Source of the DNA: Cupriavidus basilensis
GTDB lineage: Bacteria; Pseudomonadota; Gammaproteobacteria; Burkholderiales; Burkholderiaceae
Length of the DNA: 64,000 nucleotides
Assembly: GCF_008801925.2 (NCBI RefSeq)
Contig: NZ_CP062804.1
Coordinates: 2,418,001-2,482,000 of the forward strand
Reading direction: 5' to 3'
Shown: positions 35,378-44,061 of the stretch, one piece after another
Numbering within the stretch: position 1 is the first letter of the stretch
Layout of the letters: each line of letters begins with the position of its first letter
Notes under the pieces: model-generated
Database searches by the model: none
Told to the model about the DNA's origin: nothing
Seen by the model: the letters and a program-made list of their open reading frames with translations, nothing else
Translations under genes and position numbers: made by a program

Positions 35378-36079
35378 CTAGATAAGCAGGCCGCCGGCGG
35401 CCGCCGTGCGGCTGGCCGCGGGCCAGTGGCGGATACTCTGAAACCGCGTGGTCCGGTCGCCAAGCATGCTGGCGCCCCCTTCCCAATAGACCCAGCTCCG
35501 GCCCCTTCTAAGGCGGTCCAGGTAGGCGTCTTCAAACCCGGCTGGCAAGCGATTGGCCATGGACGCCAACGCGCTTTCGTCCGCGCCGAACGCACCGGCA
35601 AGCCTGAATTTCCCGCCAGACAGGCCATCCGCGATCCTCAGGTCCAGGTAAGGCACGAACAAACCGATGCGGCGCAGCGCCGCCGGCATCGCACTGCCCC
35701 ATGCCTGGACGGCAGCACGCAGCGCACCGAGCGCGAGCAGGAACGCCCGCTCATTCCTGGCCGTCAGCACACGGCCGCTAAGCATGCCATCCATCAGTTC
35801 CTTGCCCGCGGCGGTGAATGCCGGCGGTGCAAGCGAAACGCATTCGGGATGCCCCTGGCCGAGAAGCGCAAGGCAAGCCGCGAGGCCGCTTGCGCTTTGC
35901 TCGCCCATGCTCAAGGCCGGACAACGCGGATCGGATTCGGAAAGCAGAACCAGCACATCGGCAGCATGGCGTGGCGACGCCAGCACGATGCGGTCATAGG
36001 CGAGACCGGCGTCTCGCATGCACAGTTCAAGCGCGGTGCAGGCCGGACATCCGGCCAATACAAATAACTGGCACTTCAT
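35378..36079 (-). CDS. Unknown protein with N-terminal thioredoxin-like CPAC motif
   Basis: The 233-residue product begins MKCQLFVLAGCPACTALELCM, where Cys11-Pro-Ala-Cys14 lies after a beta strand as in glutaredoxin-like or GST-like N-terminal domains. The following residues (DAGLAYDRIVLASP) continue that pattern, but the remaining 190 residues do not match a family I know; they are helical and soluble. It could be a thiol-redox or glutathione-transferase-like protein. The ATG at 36079 is preferred over an upstream TTG. It is convergent with cyoABCD; a link to oxidase biogenesis is speculation. Confidence 0.6.
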   Translation of the reverse strand: MKCQLFVLAGCPACTALELCMRDAGLAYDRIVLASPRHAADVLVLLSESDPRCPALSMGEQSASGLAACLALLGQGHPECVSLAPPAFTAAGKELMDGMLSGRVLTARNERAFLLALGALRAAVQAWGSAMPAALRRIGLFVPYLDLRIADGLSGGKFRLAGAFGADESALASMANRLPAGFEDAYLDRLRRGRSWVYWEGGASMLGDRTTRFQSIRHWPAASRTAAAGGLLI

Positions 36080-36207
36080 GGTTGCGGCGGTTTCCCCTGG
36101 CGTCGACAATGACGCGCGTCCAGGGGATGTTGCCGCACCGCAACAATGCAGAACAGGAGCAGAAGTACTCTATTTGGAGCGGAGCAGAGCCGAATTTCGC
36201 CGGGGCG

Positions 36208-36447
36208 TTAACCGGGCACTCGCAGCGCCGCATTCAGCTGGTCAACCACTTCCGCCCAGTCAGCATCTTCCAGGATTTCCTCCCGCAGCAACGTGGCCTG
36301 CGCGGGCGTCCAGAATGGGGCGTCCGCAAGCACGACATCGGAGGCCAGGGGAGAATGCGCGGCCAGGAATTCACGAATCGCCCGATCGTCGGCGGGCAGG
36401 CCGAGTTGCGCAAACAACTCGGAAAAATGGTGGAAGGAATTGTCCAC
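36208..36447 (-). CDS. DUF2789 family protein
   Basis: A 79-residue soluble protein with the DUF2789 pattern: LFAQLGLPADDRAIREFL near the start, DAPFWTPAQATLLRE in the middle and EDADWAEVVDQLNAAL at the end. Common in proteobacteria; function unknown. It sits between the CPAC protein and the acyl-CoA dehydrogenase, all on the minus strand, with gaps of about 80-130 bases. Confidence 0.88.
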   Translation of the reverse strand: MDNSFHHFSELFAQLGLPADDRAIREFLAAHSPLASDVVLADAPFWTPAQATLLREEILEDADWAEVVDQLNAALRVPG

Positions 36448-36530
36448 GGCGAGCGTACCTCCTATGGTGAAGACACATCACTGCATCGCTGAATCAGAAT
36501 CGCTGTTCGACCCGGCGCGCCGGCAACGGC

Positions 36531-37691
36531 TCAGCCACGCGCAATCCGCTTGGCCATGCTCCAGCGATGCACCTCCGAGGGACCATCGTAGATCCGGAAG
36601 GCGCGCATGTCGCGGAAGATGCGCGCGACGATGGTTTCGTCCGTCACCCCGCTGCCGCCAAGCACCTGCACGGAACGATCCACCACCCGCCACAACGCCT
36701 CCGAGCAATACACCTTGGCCAGGCTGGACTCGTCGCGCCCCTTCTCGCCCTGGTCCAGCACCCAGGCGCAGTGCCAGATGGTCAGGCGCGCGGTGTGCAT
36801 ATCCATTTCGTTGTCGGCCAGCATGAACCCCACGCCCTCATGCTCCACCAGGGTCCGGCCAAACGCAAGGCGCTGCCGCGCATAGTTGACCGCAATGTCA
36901 TGCGCGCGCCGGGCCGCCCCGAGCCAGCGCATGCAGTGCGTCAGCCGCGCCGGGGCCAGGCGCAGCTGCGCGTAGCGGAATCCTTCGCCAAGCTTGCCGA
37001 GCACGTCGCCCTCGGGGACCCGCAGGCCATCGAAGCGCACCACGGCATGCCCACCCGTGAAGCACGTATCGAGCGCGTCCATCTGCCGCTCGATCTCGAC
37101 ACCGGCCTGGTTCATGTCAGCGAGGAACATGGTGGCGGTGCCGTCTTCCATCCGCGCCATGATGATGGCAAAGGTGGCACCGGTGGCGCCCGTGATGAAC
37201 CACTTCCTGCCCGTGATCACGAAATGATCCCCATCGCGCACCGCCGTGGTCTGCAGCATGGACGGATCGGCCCCCGCGCCTGGCGCCGGCTCGGTCATGC
37301 AAAAGCAGGAGCGCGTGTGCCCGAGGATCAGGGGATGTAGCCAGCGCGCCTTCTGCTCCGGCGTGGCGACCAGTTCCATCAGGTGGATATTGCCTTCGTC
37401 CGGCGCATGGATGTTCATCGCGACCGGCCCCAGCGGCGAGTAGCCCGCCTCTTCAAAGACAATGGCCTTGTCCCGGTGCGAAAGCCCGAGGCCTCCGGCC
37501 TGCGTGCTGGCGTGGGGTGTCAGCAAGCCCACCGCCCTTGCCTTTTCCACCAGGTCCGCACGCAAGTCCTCGGTTGGGCCATGCGGCGTTTGCCGGGGAT
37601 CGCGCTCCATCGGCATGACCTGGTCCGCAATGAACTGGCGGGTGCGCTCCTGCAACTCCCGTTGATCGGGCGTCAAACTGAAGTCCATCAT
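36531..37691 (-). CDS. Acyl-CoA dehydrogenase family protein
   Basis: A 386-residue flavoprotein beginning MMDFSLTPDQRELQERTRQF. FAD- and substrate-contact segments are FCMTEPAPGAGADPSML and FITGATGATFAIIMA; the C-terminal signature is VQVLGGSGVTDETIVARIFRDMRAFRIYDGPSEVHRW. Members dehydrogenate acyl-CoA at the alpha-beta bond with electrons to ETF. The subgroup with YDGPSEVHRW (also seen in the paralogue at 53587) is common in CoA-ligase/CaiB pathways. The long upstream extension to 37838 is not conserved; ATG at 37691 has GAGGCAAG. Confidence 0.9.
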   Translation of the reverse strand: MMDFSLTPDQRELQERTRQFIADQVMPMERDPRQTPHGPTEDLRADLVEKARAVGLLTPHASTQAGGLGLSHRDKAIVFEEAGYSPLGPVAMNIHAPDEGNIHLMELVATPEQKARWLHPLILGHTRSCFCMTEPAPGAGADPSMLQTTAVRDGDHFVITGRKWFITGATGATFAIIMARMEDGTATMFLADMNQAGVEIERQMDALDTCFTGGHAVVRFDGLRVPEGDVLGKLGEGFRYAQLRLAPARLTHCMRWLGAARRAHDIAVNYARQRLAFGRTLVEHEGVGFMLADNEMDMHTARLTIWHCAWVLDQGEKGRDESSLAKVYCSEALWRVVDRSVQVLGGSGVTDETIVARIFRDMRAFRIYDGPSEVHRWSMAKRIARG

Positions 37692-37812
37692 CTTGCCTCG
37701 CCTTGCTTCGTTTTCTGATTGGGCCGTTGCAGCCATGCAGAACAAATTGTAGGCGAGGCAGGTGTCCCGGCGCGAGGCGTGTGGATATGCAGCCGTGGCT
37801 ATCCCAGCGCCG

Positions 37813-38472
37813 CTAGCATCCGACGTGGCAGACGCCAAGTTGCTGGGCCATCAGCACGAGATCGGCAAACGTGCGCGCTTTCATCTTGCGCATGGCCTGC
37901 CCGCGGTGGATCTTTACCGTCACCTCACTGATGCCGATGCGGCTGGCAATCTGCTTGTTCATCAGCCCGGACGTGGCCAGCGCCATCACCTCCGACTCCC
38001 GCGGCGTCAGCGTCTCGAAGCAGCTGCGAAGCCCCTGGGCCCTGCGCATTCCCTCGCGTCGCCGGCGGTCCTTCGCGAGCGCTGCCGATACCGCATCGAG
38101 CAGGTCCTGATCGCGAAACGGCTTGGCCATGAAGTCTTCCGCGCCCGCCTTCATCGCTGCCACGGTCATGGCAATATCGCCATAGCCTGTCATGAAGATG
38201 ATCGGGACCCGGATGCCCAATTGCCCCAGGCGCGCCTGCAGGTCCAGTCCACTCTGGCCGCGCAGCCTGACGTCGAGCACCAGGCAACAAGGTGCCTCCG
38301 GCAACTGGTATTCAAGCAATTCCGCGGCCGAGCCGAACAGCGCGGCACGCATGCCGACCGAGCGAAACAGGTTGCCCAGCGCACCGCGCAGCAGCGCGTC
38401 GTCGTCGACGACCAGCACCAACGCGTCGTCCGGGGAAATCGTGTCAACGGGCTCCAGACTTTGAATTGTCAC
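37813..38472 (-). CDS. FixJ-type two-component response regulator
   Basis: The 219-residue protein has a receiver domain (about residues 17-130; VLVVDDDALLR acidic pocket, phospho-acceptor Asp in LVLDVRLRGQSG, Thr in FMTGYGD, Lys in MAKPFRD) and a LuxR-type helix-turn-helix (about 150-215; LTPRESEVMALATSGLMNKQIASRIGIS). It starts with GTG after GGAG. The neighbouring large sensor histidine kinase on the same strand is its likely partner. Confidence 0.92.
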   Translation of the reverse strand: MTIQSLEPVDTISPDDALVLVVDDDALLRGALGNLFRSVGMRAALFGSAAELLEYQLPEAPCCLVLDVRLRGQSGLDLQARLGQLGIRVPIIFMTGYGDIAMTVAAMKAGAEDFMAKPFRDQDLLDAVSAALAKDRRRREGMRRAQGLRSCFETLTPRESEVMALATSGLMNKQIASRIGISEVTVKIHRGQAMRKMKARTFADLVLMAQQLGVCHVGC

Positions 38473-38693
38473 GGTCAGTTTCTCCAGTCAACGTCAAAGG
38501 CGCCAGCAAGAACGGGGACAACGTCAATCGTTGTGTCGGGCTGTGCGGGGCTGTGTCGCCGTATGGCTACCCCGCGGGCACTCTACGCTTTTGCTTTGCC
38601 GGCATATTGTCAATTTGTGCCGGCTTTTGTCTACTGTGACTTATTAGGACGCGCCTCACATTACAAGTTGAACAGCGATCACTTTAAGAGAGG

Positions 38694-41600
38694 TCATGGC
38701 TGTGGTTGCGGCACCGGCAGGGTAAAGGAGAAGGCCGCGCCGGGGCCTGCCGGATGCTGGCCGCTTTGCGCCTCGGTGCGCACGGGAGACTCGGCCCATA
38801 TGGTGCCACCATGCGCTTCAACGATCGACCGGCAGATCGACAGGCCCATACCCAGCCCTTGCTCGCGCGTGGTGTAGAACGCCTCGAACAGCTTGTCCAG
38901 CTTTCCCGCGTCGATACCCGGGCCGGTATCCTCCACGCGCAACCGTACCTGGCCTTCGGCTGGCGCCGCCGTGGCGACACGAAGGTGACGGCGCCCCGGG
39001 CGGCGGCATGACATTGCCTGGATGGCATTGACGAGCAGGTTGATGATCACCTGCTGCAACTGGATGCGGTCGCCGAGCACTTGCGGCAGCCCGGCCACGC
39101 AGTCCTGGGCGATGACGATGCCGTGGGCCTCGGCCTGGTGCTTCACCATGGCGACGGTCTCGGCCGCAAGGTCGCTCAGCTGCAACGGCAAGCGGCGGGA
39201 CTCCCCCTTGCGCGCGAGCGCCCGGATACGCCGGATCACCTCGCTTGCGCGCAGTCCTTCCGCGATCATGTTCTGCACCGCATGACGCGCTTCATCGAGA
39301 TCGGGTTCAGGACGGTTGATCCAGCGCAGGCACGCGCCGCCATACGTGACGATGCCGGTCAGCGGCTGATTGACCTCGTGTGCGATCGATGCCGCCAGCT
39401 CGCCAAGCGTGGTGACCCGGCAGACGTGCGCCAGTTCGGCTTGTACCCGCTGGCGCTCCTGGTTCTGGCGCAGCAACTCGGCATACAGCCTGGCATTCTC
39501 CAGCGAGATGGCCGCCTGGGAGGCCAGCATGGCCAGCAGGTTGATTCTCCGGCCGGTGAACAGCGCATCCGCCAGATTATTTTCCAGGTAGAGCACGCCG
39601 ATCAGCGCGGCCTGCTTTGCCAACGCCAGGCAGGCCACCGAGCGCACGCTGCGCGCCTGGACGTCCGGATCCTGCCCGAACTTCGCATGCGTGCGGGCAT
39701 TGTCGAGGACGAAATCCGCGCGGGTCGTGAGCGCCGCGTCGACGATGGCGCGGGGATAGGGCACGGCACCAATCGGATCCAGGTCGACCACAATGCCGGA
39801 TTGCTCGGTACGGGCTTGCGCGGCCAAGCGCAGCGTACCGTCCTGCCGGAGAAACAGCAGTGCCCTCTGCGCGGCCGCTTGCTCAAGCGTGGTAGTCAGC
39901 AGCGTGTTAATCAGGCGGTCGAGCTGCATCTCGCCGGCCAGCGCCTGCGTCGCCCTGATGGCGGTGTCGAGGTCCAGTTGGGCGGCCGGCCCGATATAAG
40001 TAGCGGGCTGAAGGGCCGCCGCGTCGGCCTGCCCGGTCGCCGCGCGGCCCGTGTCCAGATCCGTGCCGTCATGGGCGCGAGCGCGCGCCTCCAGCTTGCG
40101 CACCTGGCCGTCGGCGCCCCAACTGCCATAGGCATCGCGTGCCTTGCGCAGGTAAGCCAATGCCGGCGCCGCCAGGCCCTGTTCGAAACAGCAGCGCGCG
40201 CAAAGATCGTAGGCCAGGGCCTCGTCATGAACCTGGTCCCGCTCTCTCGCCTGGCGGGCCGCTTGTTCGTACTGGCGCATGGCCTGCAAGGGCTCCCGCG
40301 CCATGCGCAAGGCTTCGGCCGACAGGATGCCAGCGCGCGCGCCGAAGTTGGCGGGATTCTCCCGTGCCCAGACGCTCAGCTGGTCGTGATGGCGCTTGAA
40401 CGCCGCCGCCTGCACGCTGCCAGGCATGTGGCCGGATATTTGGCCGGGCGCGTGGCCCGGCAATGCCGGCGCCCAGGCCAGCGAGAGCGCCGCGAAAAAA
40501 TGATAGTCCGCGATCTCCAGGAAATATGGGGCGGTCCATAGCAGCGGCTCCGCCTTGCCGGCCGCGTCCAGTGCACCCCGATAGTCGTCCGCGGCAAAAC
40601 AGGCCTGCAACTTGCGAATCCAGTAGCAGCAGGCGGCGACGGCGAGGCGGGGGTCGCCCTGCAGTCTTGCCTCGGCTTCCAGCAACCCCGGCTCGCCGGC
40701 GTCCAGCGCCATCCAGCCCGGGGCCCGGCCCCGCAGCACCGCAACATACCTGGATTGCGCGCTCAGGATATCGACGACCCGCGCCAGGCCCAGCGAGCGG
40801 GCGAAAGCCAGGCCCGCCTCGATCTTCGCATCCACGTCGGCCAGCGGCTCTGCGCAAGCCAGCAGATGGGTGACCAGCTGGTTGCGGCTGTAGGCAGCGA
40901 AATTGAAATCCCCCGTCTGCCGGCCTTCTTCGAAACTGCGCTCGATCAGTTCGCGCCCACCGCGGATGGGCTGGGTCCACGGCAGCAGCAACGCGCCAAA
41001 ACACATGTGGACCTTGGCCCGAAAGCGGCCCATGCCCTCCTGCGCGACCAGCGCCAGGCCGGCCCGGCCCAGGCGATAACCCAGCCCGTAGTCGCCAAGG
41101 CGCGGCCCGATCGTCATGCCAAGGTGAACGTAGGCAATGCAGGAGGCTTCGTCGTTGCCATGTTCCAGGCTGATGAGCGCCATCCAGAGCGGTATCAGGT
41201 CGCGCAGGTTCCGGTCCATGAACGACGCGGGCGACATCACCTCGGCCAGGACGCTGAGCGTGGCGCGCCACACCGGGCTATGCATGCGCGGCAAGCTGGC
41301 CAGCGACTCGGCCGGCCGATCGCCCAGCAACGCAAGCAAGCGCTGGTACTCCTGCTCCACCTGCCCCTGCGCGCCGGGCCGGAAGTCCAATCCCATTGTG
41401 CGGATGAAGCCCAGCCCCAGCCTGACGGCGAGGTCGGACCGGTCAAGCGCCGTATACACAGCCACTTGCAGCCGCGTGACCGCCGCCAGGTCATAGGGTG
41501 TCCGCGTCCTGGCGCTCAAGTCCAGCAAACTGGCCGCGGCAGCGCCGAGCCGGCCACCAACGAATTCGCACTCGGCGCGCCCCATCGCCAACGCCAGCGC

Positions 41601-43028
41601 CAATGCGTGATGGGCCTCCCATGCCCCGTCTGGCAGCCATCGCTCGCCGGCGGAAAAACAGGCACTGGCGCGGTCGTAGGCGGTCGTCTTCATCGCGCGA
41701 AGCGCGGCCTCCAGGCTCAGTTGGGCAACCTGGAGCCGCTCGCCGTCATCGAGGTGGATGCCGACTGCCCGGTTGAACTGGTCAACCGCGCAGAAGATGC
41801 CACCGTTTCGGTCGTCACCGCTGTTGTCACCGCTGTTGTCACCGTGCGCCATGCGCTGCGCCAACCGGCGTCCCAGCCGCAGGTGCAAGGCCGGGCGGTC
41901 GGCTGCCGGGATCAAGGCATACGCTGCCTCCTGGAGCCGTTCGTGGGCGAAGCGATAGCAGGCGTCGCCGGCCACGATGTAGCCCCCGGCCACGGCTTCG
42001 GCCAACAGGCCGCCAAGGCGTGCTTCGGTGACATCCAGCGCCTGCGCCGCGGTTGCCGCCGGCACCGTGCTGCCCAGGCAAGACAGGGCCATCAGCAAGG
42101 CGCTTGCTTCTGGCGGCAGTCGCTGCAGGCCCTCGGCAAGCAAACCCGGCGCATTGCCCTGGATATCCGGCAAGTCAGGCAACGGAGCGCTTGCGACCAG
42201 TTCCAGGCTGCCCTGGCTGCGCCACGCCTCCAGGCACCGCCGCAGTTCGCCGGCAAGCGCGCTCGCGCTGGGGTAGCGTTCCCCGGGTGCCTTGGCCAGC
42301 AACCGCATCACCATGGTGGACAACACTGGTGCAACGCCGTCGTTGCGCTCCGACGGCGCCACCGGCAGTCTTGCGAAATGGCAGTGCACCCAGCCGACCG
42401 GCTCGCTGGCTTCGAGCGGCAGGACACCCGTGAGCATCTGATACAGGATCACGCCCAGCGCGTAGAGGTCCGCCCGTGCGTCGACCGCCGGCTCGCCCCT
42501 GGCGGCCTGCTCGGGCGCCATGTAGGCCAGGGTTCCCGCCAGCATCGGGGGTTGCGCGCCGGGCAAGGTGCCGGACGATGCGACGGTGGCAATGCCGAAC
42601 CCGGTAATCCAGGCCCGTTCCCGGTTCGGTGCGATAAGGAGATGCGCTGGCTTGATGTCCCGGTGGACGATGCCGGATTCGTGCATGGCCACGATCGCGG
42701 CGGACACGGCGATCGCGATTTCCAGGAAGGCATCCAGCGGGAACGGCTGGCCAAGCAGCTGGGCCAGCGGCAAGCCTCCCTCGTCGGCCGCGAGCAGGGC
42801 CGGCCTGCGGTCATAGCGGATCAATGCCACCGGGACCACTGCCCAATCGGGTCGCAGCAGGTCCCGCAAGGTGTATTCGTGCTCGAGGCGCCGCCGTACG
42901 CCAGCCGCGCTGGCAGCCGGGCCGGCGAGCGAAAGCAGCACGGGCGTGCATCCGGCGGCGGTCCCGCGCAGCAGCGCGATCTCACCGTCCAGCAAATACT
43001 CGAGCTTGTAGCTGCGCAACGAATTCAT
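38694..43028 (-). CDS. Kinase-like / TPR / GAF / histidine kinase multidomain protein lacking the AAA ATPase domain
   Basis: A 1444-residue soluble protein. Residues 15-275 are a Ser/Thr-kinase-like domain (HRDIKP at 122-127, MAPEQA); the metal-binding Asn is His129 and the DFG Asp is Gly143, so it may be a pseudokinase. In related 'trifunctional' sensors of 1700-1900 residues a P-loop AAA domain follows; here no Walker A is found and the chain passes directly to the region before the helical repeats (YRFAHERLQEAAYALI). Then come about 600 residues of helical repeats, a GAF domain (about 1030-1180), HisKA with His1217 in SIAHEVNQPL, and an HATPase (VEDTGPGID, GLGMGLSICRSIVEAHGG). Probable partner: the regulator at 37813 or the receiver at 43371. 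Confidence 0.88.
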   Translation of the reverse strand: MNSLRSYKLEYLLDGEIALLRGTAAGCTPVLLSLAGPAASAAGVRRRLEHEYTLRDLLRPDWAVVPVALIRYDRRPALLAADEGGLPLAQLLGQPFPLDAFLEIAIAVSAAIVAMHESGIVHRDIKPAHLLIAPNRERAWITGFGIATVASSGTLPGAQPPMLAGTLAYMAPEQAARGEPAVDARADLYALGVILYQMLTGVLPLEASEPVGWVHCHFARLPVAPSERNDGVAPVLSTMVMRLLAKAPGERYPSASALAGELRRCLEAWRSQGSLELVASAPLPDLPDIQGNAPGLLAEGLQRLPPEASALLMALSCLGSTVPAATAAQALDVTEARLGGLLAEAVAGGYIVAGDACYRFAHERLQEAAYALIPAADRPALHLRLGRRLAQRMAHGDNSGDNSGDDRNGGIFCAVDQFNRAVGIHLDDGERLQVAQLSLEAALRAMKTTAYDRASACFSAGERWLPDGAWEAHHALALALAMGRAECEFVGGRLGAAAASLLDLSARTRTPYDLAAVTRLQVAVYTALDRSDLAVRLGLGFIRTMGLDFRPGAQGQVEQEYQRLLALLGDRPAESLASLPRMHSPVWRATLSVLAEVMSPASFMDRNLRDLIPLWMALISLEHGNDEASCIAYVHLGMTIGPRLGDYGLGYRLGRAGLALVAQEGMGRFRAKVHMCFGALLLPWTQPIRGGRELIERSFEEGRQTGDFNFAAYSRNQLVTHLLACAEPLADVDAKIEAGLAFARSLGLARVVDILSAQSRYVAVLRGRAPGWMALDAGEPGLLEAEARLQGDPRLAVAACCYWIRKLQACFAADDYRGALDAAGKAEPLLWTAPYFLEIADYHFFAALSLAWAPALPGHAPGQISGHMPGSVQAAAFKRHHDQLSVWARENPANFGARAGILSAEALRMAREPLQAMRQYEQAARQARERDQVHDEALAYDLCARCCFEQGLAAPALAYLRKARDAYGSWGADGQVRKLEARARAHDGTDLDTGRAATGQADAAALQPATYIGPAAQLDLDTAIRATQALAGEMQLDRLINTLLTTTLEQAAAQRALLFLRQDGTLRLAAQARTEQSGIVVDLDPIGAVPYPRAIVDAALTTRADFVLDNARTHAKFGQDPDVQARSVRSVACLALAKQAALIGVLYLENNLADALFTGRRINLLAMLASQAAISLENARLYAELLRQNQERQRVQAELAHVCRVTTLGELAASIAHEVNQPLTGIVTYGGACLRWINRPEPDLDEARHAVQNMIAEGLRASEVIRRIRALARKGESRRLPLQLSDLAAETVAMVKHQAEAHGIVIAQDCVAGLPQVLGDRIQLQQVIINLLVNAIQAMSCRRPGRRHLRVATAAPAEGQVRLRVEDTGPGIDAGKLDKLFEAFYTTREQGLGMGLSICRSIVEAHGGTIWAESPVRTEAQSGQHPAGPGAAFSFTLPVPQPQP

Positions 43029-43370
43029 CGGACCTGGGACCGCGTCATGAAAGCTGGAACCTCAGAGTATATTGCGCCCCCGAGGGGCAATCCGCTGTAG
43101 AGGATGCGCCCGCTGGTGTCGCCGTCTCATACTTTGGTGTTACCCCCGGCCAAGCCAGGCCTTGCTAGCGCGGGCCGGGCCGCGCCGGATAGCACGGTGG
43201 GGACGGCGCGGCCGGACCGCCCTTCCCGCCTTGCCCGGGGGGAATCCGCGACCGATGCCGACAATACCACCGTATGATTTCACTGAACGTGACAGCGCGA
43301 TATCCTCGAAGCAAGCGATGGAGGCCTCCGACCGCTTCGTCACCGCTCAAGACAAAAGGAGGAACACCGT
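43029..43370. promoter_or_regulatory. Divergent promoter region, no gene
   Basis: This 342-base gap separates the large sensor kinase from the receiver-only gene. ATTGCGCCCC-CGA-GGGGCAAT (43071-43091) is a hairpin-like dyad with a small bulge. No coding region is supported. Confidence 0.35.
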
Positions 43371-43769
43371 GTGATAGCTACCCCGGTGATCGCCATCGTC
43401 GACGACGATGCTGCTGTCCGACAAGCCCTGGGAAGCCTGCTCCGCTCCTTCAACATGAGCGTCGAGCTTTATGCGAGCGGGAACGATCTGCTTCAGTCAG
43501 ACACCATCGATGCCATTTCCTGCCTGGTCGCCGACGTGCAGATGCCCGCGATGAACGGCTTCGCGCTCTGCGAACACCTGCGCGCACGCGGGCTTTCCAC
43601 GCCGGTGATCTTCATGACGGCCTTCCCCGAGGAGCGCTTCCGGCAACGCGCCGAGGCGATCGGCGCGGTCTGTTTTCTCAGCAAACCCTTCATGGAAGCT
43701 GACATCATCCGTTGCATCGGGAACGTGCTGGCGCGAAGCGCGAATTCCGGGCCGCAGCCAGGGGACTGA
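43371..43769 (+). CDS. Single-domain response regulator (receiver only)
   Basis: A 132-residue stand-alone receiver of FixJ/NodW type: acidic pocket IAIVDDDAAVRQAL, phospho-acceptor Asp in LVADVQMPAMNG, Thr in FMTAFPEE and Lys in LSKPFME. No DNA-binding domain follows. The GTG start has a perfect AGGAGG eight bases ahead. Divergent from the large histidine kinase, it could be a phosphate sink or intermediate in that system. Confidence 0.9.
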   Translation: MIATPVIAIVDDDAAVRQALGSLLRSFNMSVELYASGNDLLQSDTIDAISCLVADVQMPAMNGFALCEHLRARGLSTPVIFMTAFPEERFRQRAEAIGAVCFLSKPFMEADIIRCIGNVLARSANSGPQPGD

Positions 43770-43774
43770 AGACG

Positions 43775-44046
43775 ATGTCCGAAAGCGTGATGCCCCTGGC
43801 ACTCGGCAGGCGCCACGAGCGGCTTGCGCTGGGCCTGGGCGGCTTCTTTGCCGCCGCCTCCATCCGGGCTGCCGATACCCTGCTGCCGGCCTTGTCGCGC
43901 GATTTTGGGATCTCCGCAGGAAAGACCGGTGTGGCGGTGACGAGCTTCATGCCTGCCTATGCCGCATTCCGCCAGGGCCCGCAATCCTGCTGATCCTGGC
44001 GCTGTCCAGGCAACTGCTGCCGCGCCTGGACGCCACCCTGCCCTGA
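43775..44046 (+). pseudogene. MFS transporter remnant with large internal deletion
   Basis: From ATG 43775 the frame reads MSESVMPLALGRRHERLALGL and a first membrane segment with DTLLPALSRDFGIS, the N-terminus of an MFS carrier. At about 43970 it breaks and reaches a stop at 43993. A different frame then encodes PAILLILALSRQLLPRLDATLP and a stop at 44046, which looks like the end of the last membrane segment and tail of the same kind of carrier. About 1 kb between is lost, with frameshift. Confidence 0.7.
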
Positions 44047-44061
44047 TCCGGCGCGGGGTGG

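Noticed and set aside
41815..41850. 12-bp tandem repeat in the sensor kinase gene (GDNSGDNSGDD)
   Set aside because: Only two to three units in a linker; a common kind of low-complexity spacer, so not listed as a finding.
40755..43100. 781-codon plus-strand open frame opposite the large sensor kinase
   Set aside because: Antisense shadow of a well-supported gene; composition rich in Arg/Gln/His without any domain.
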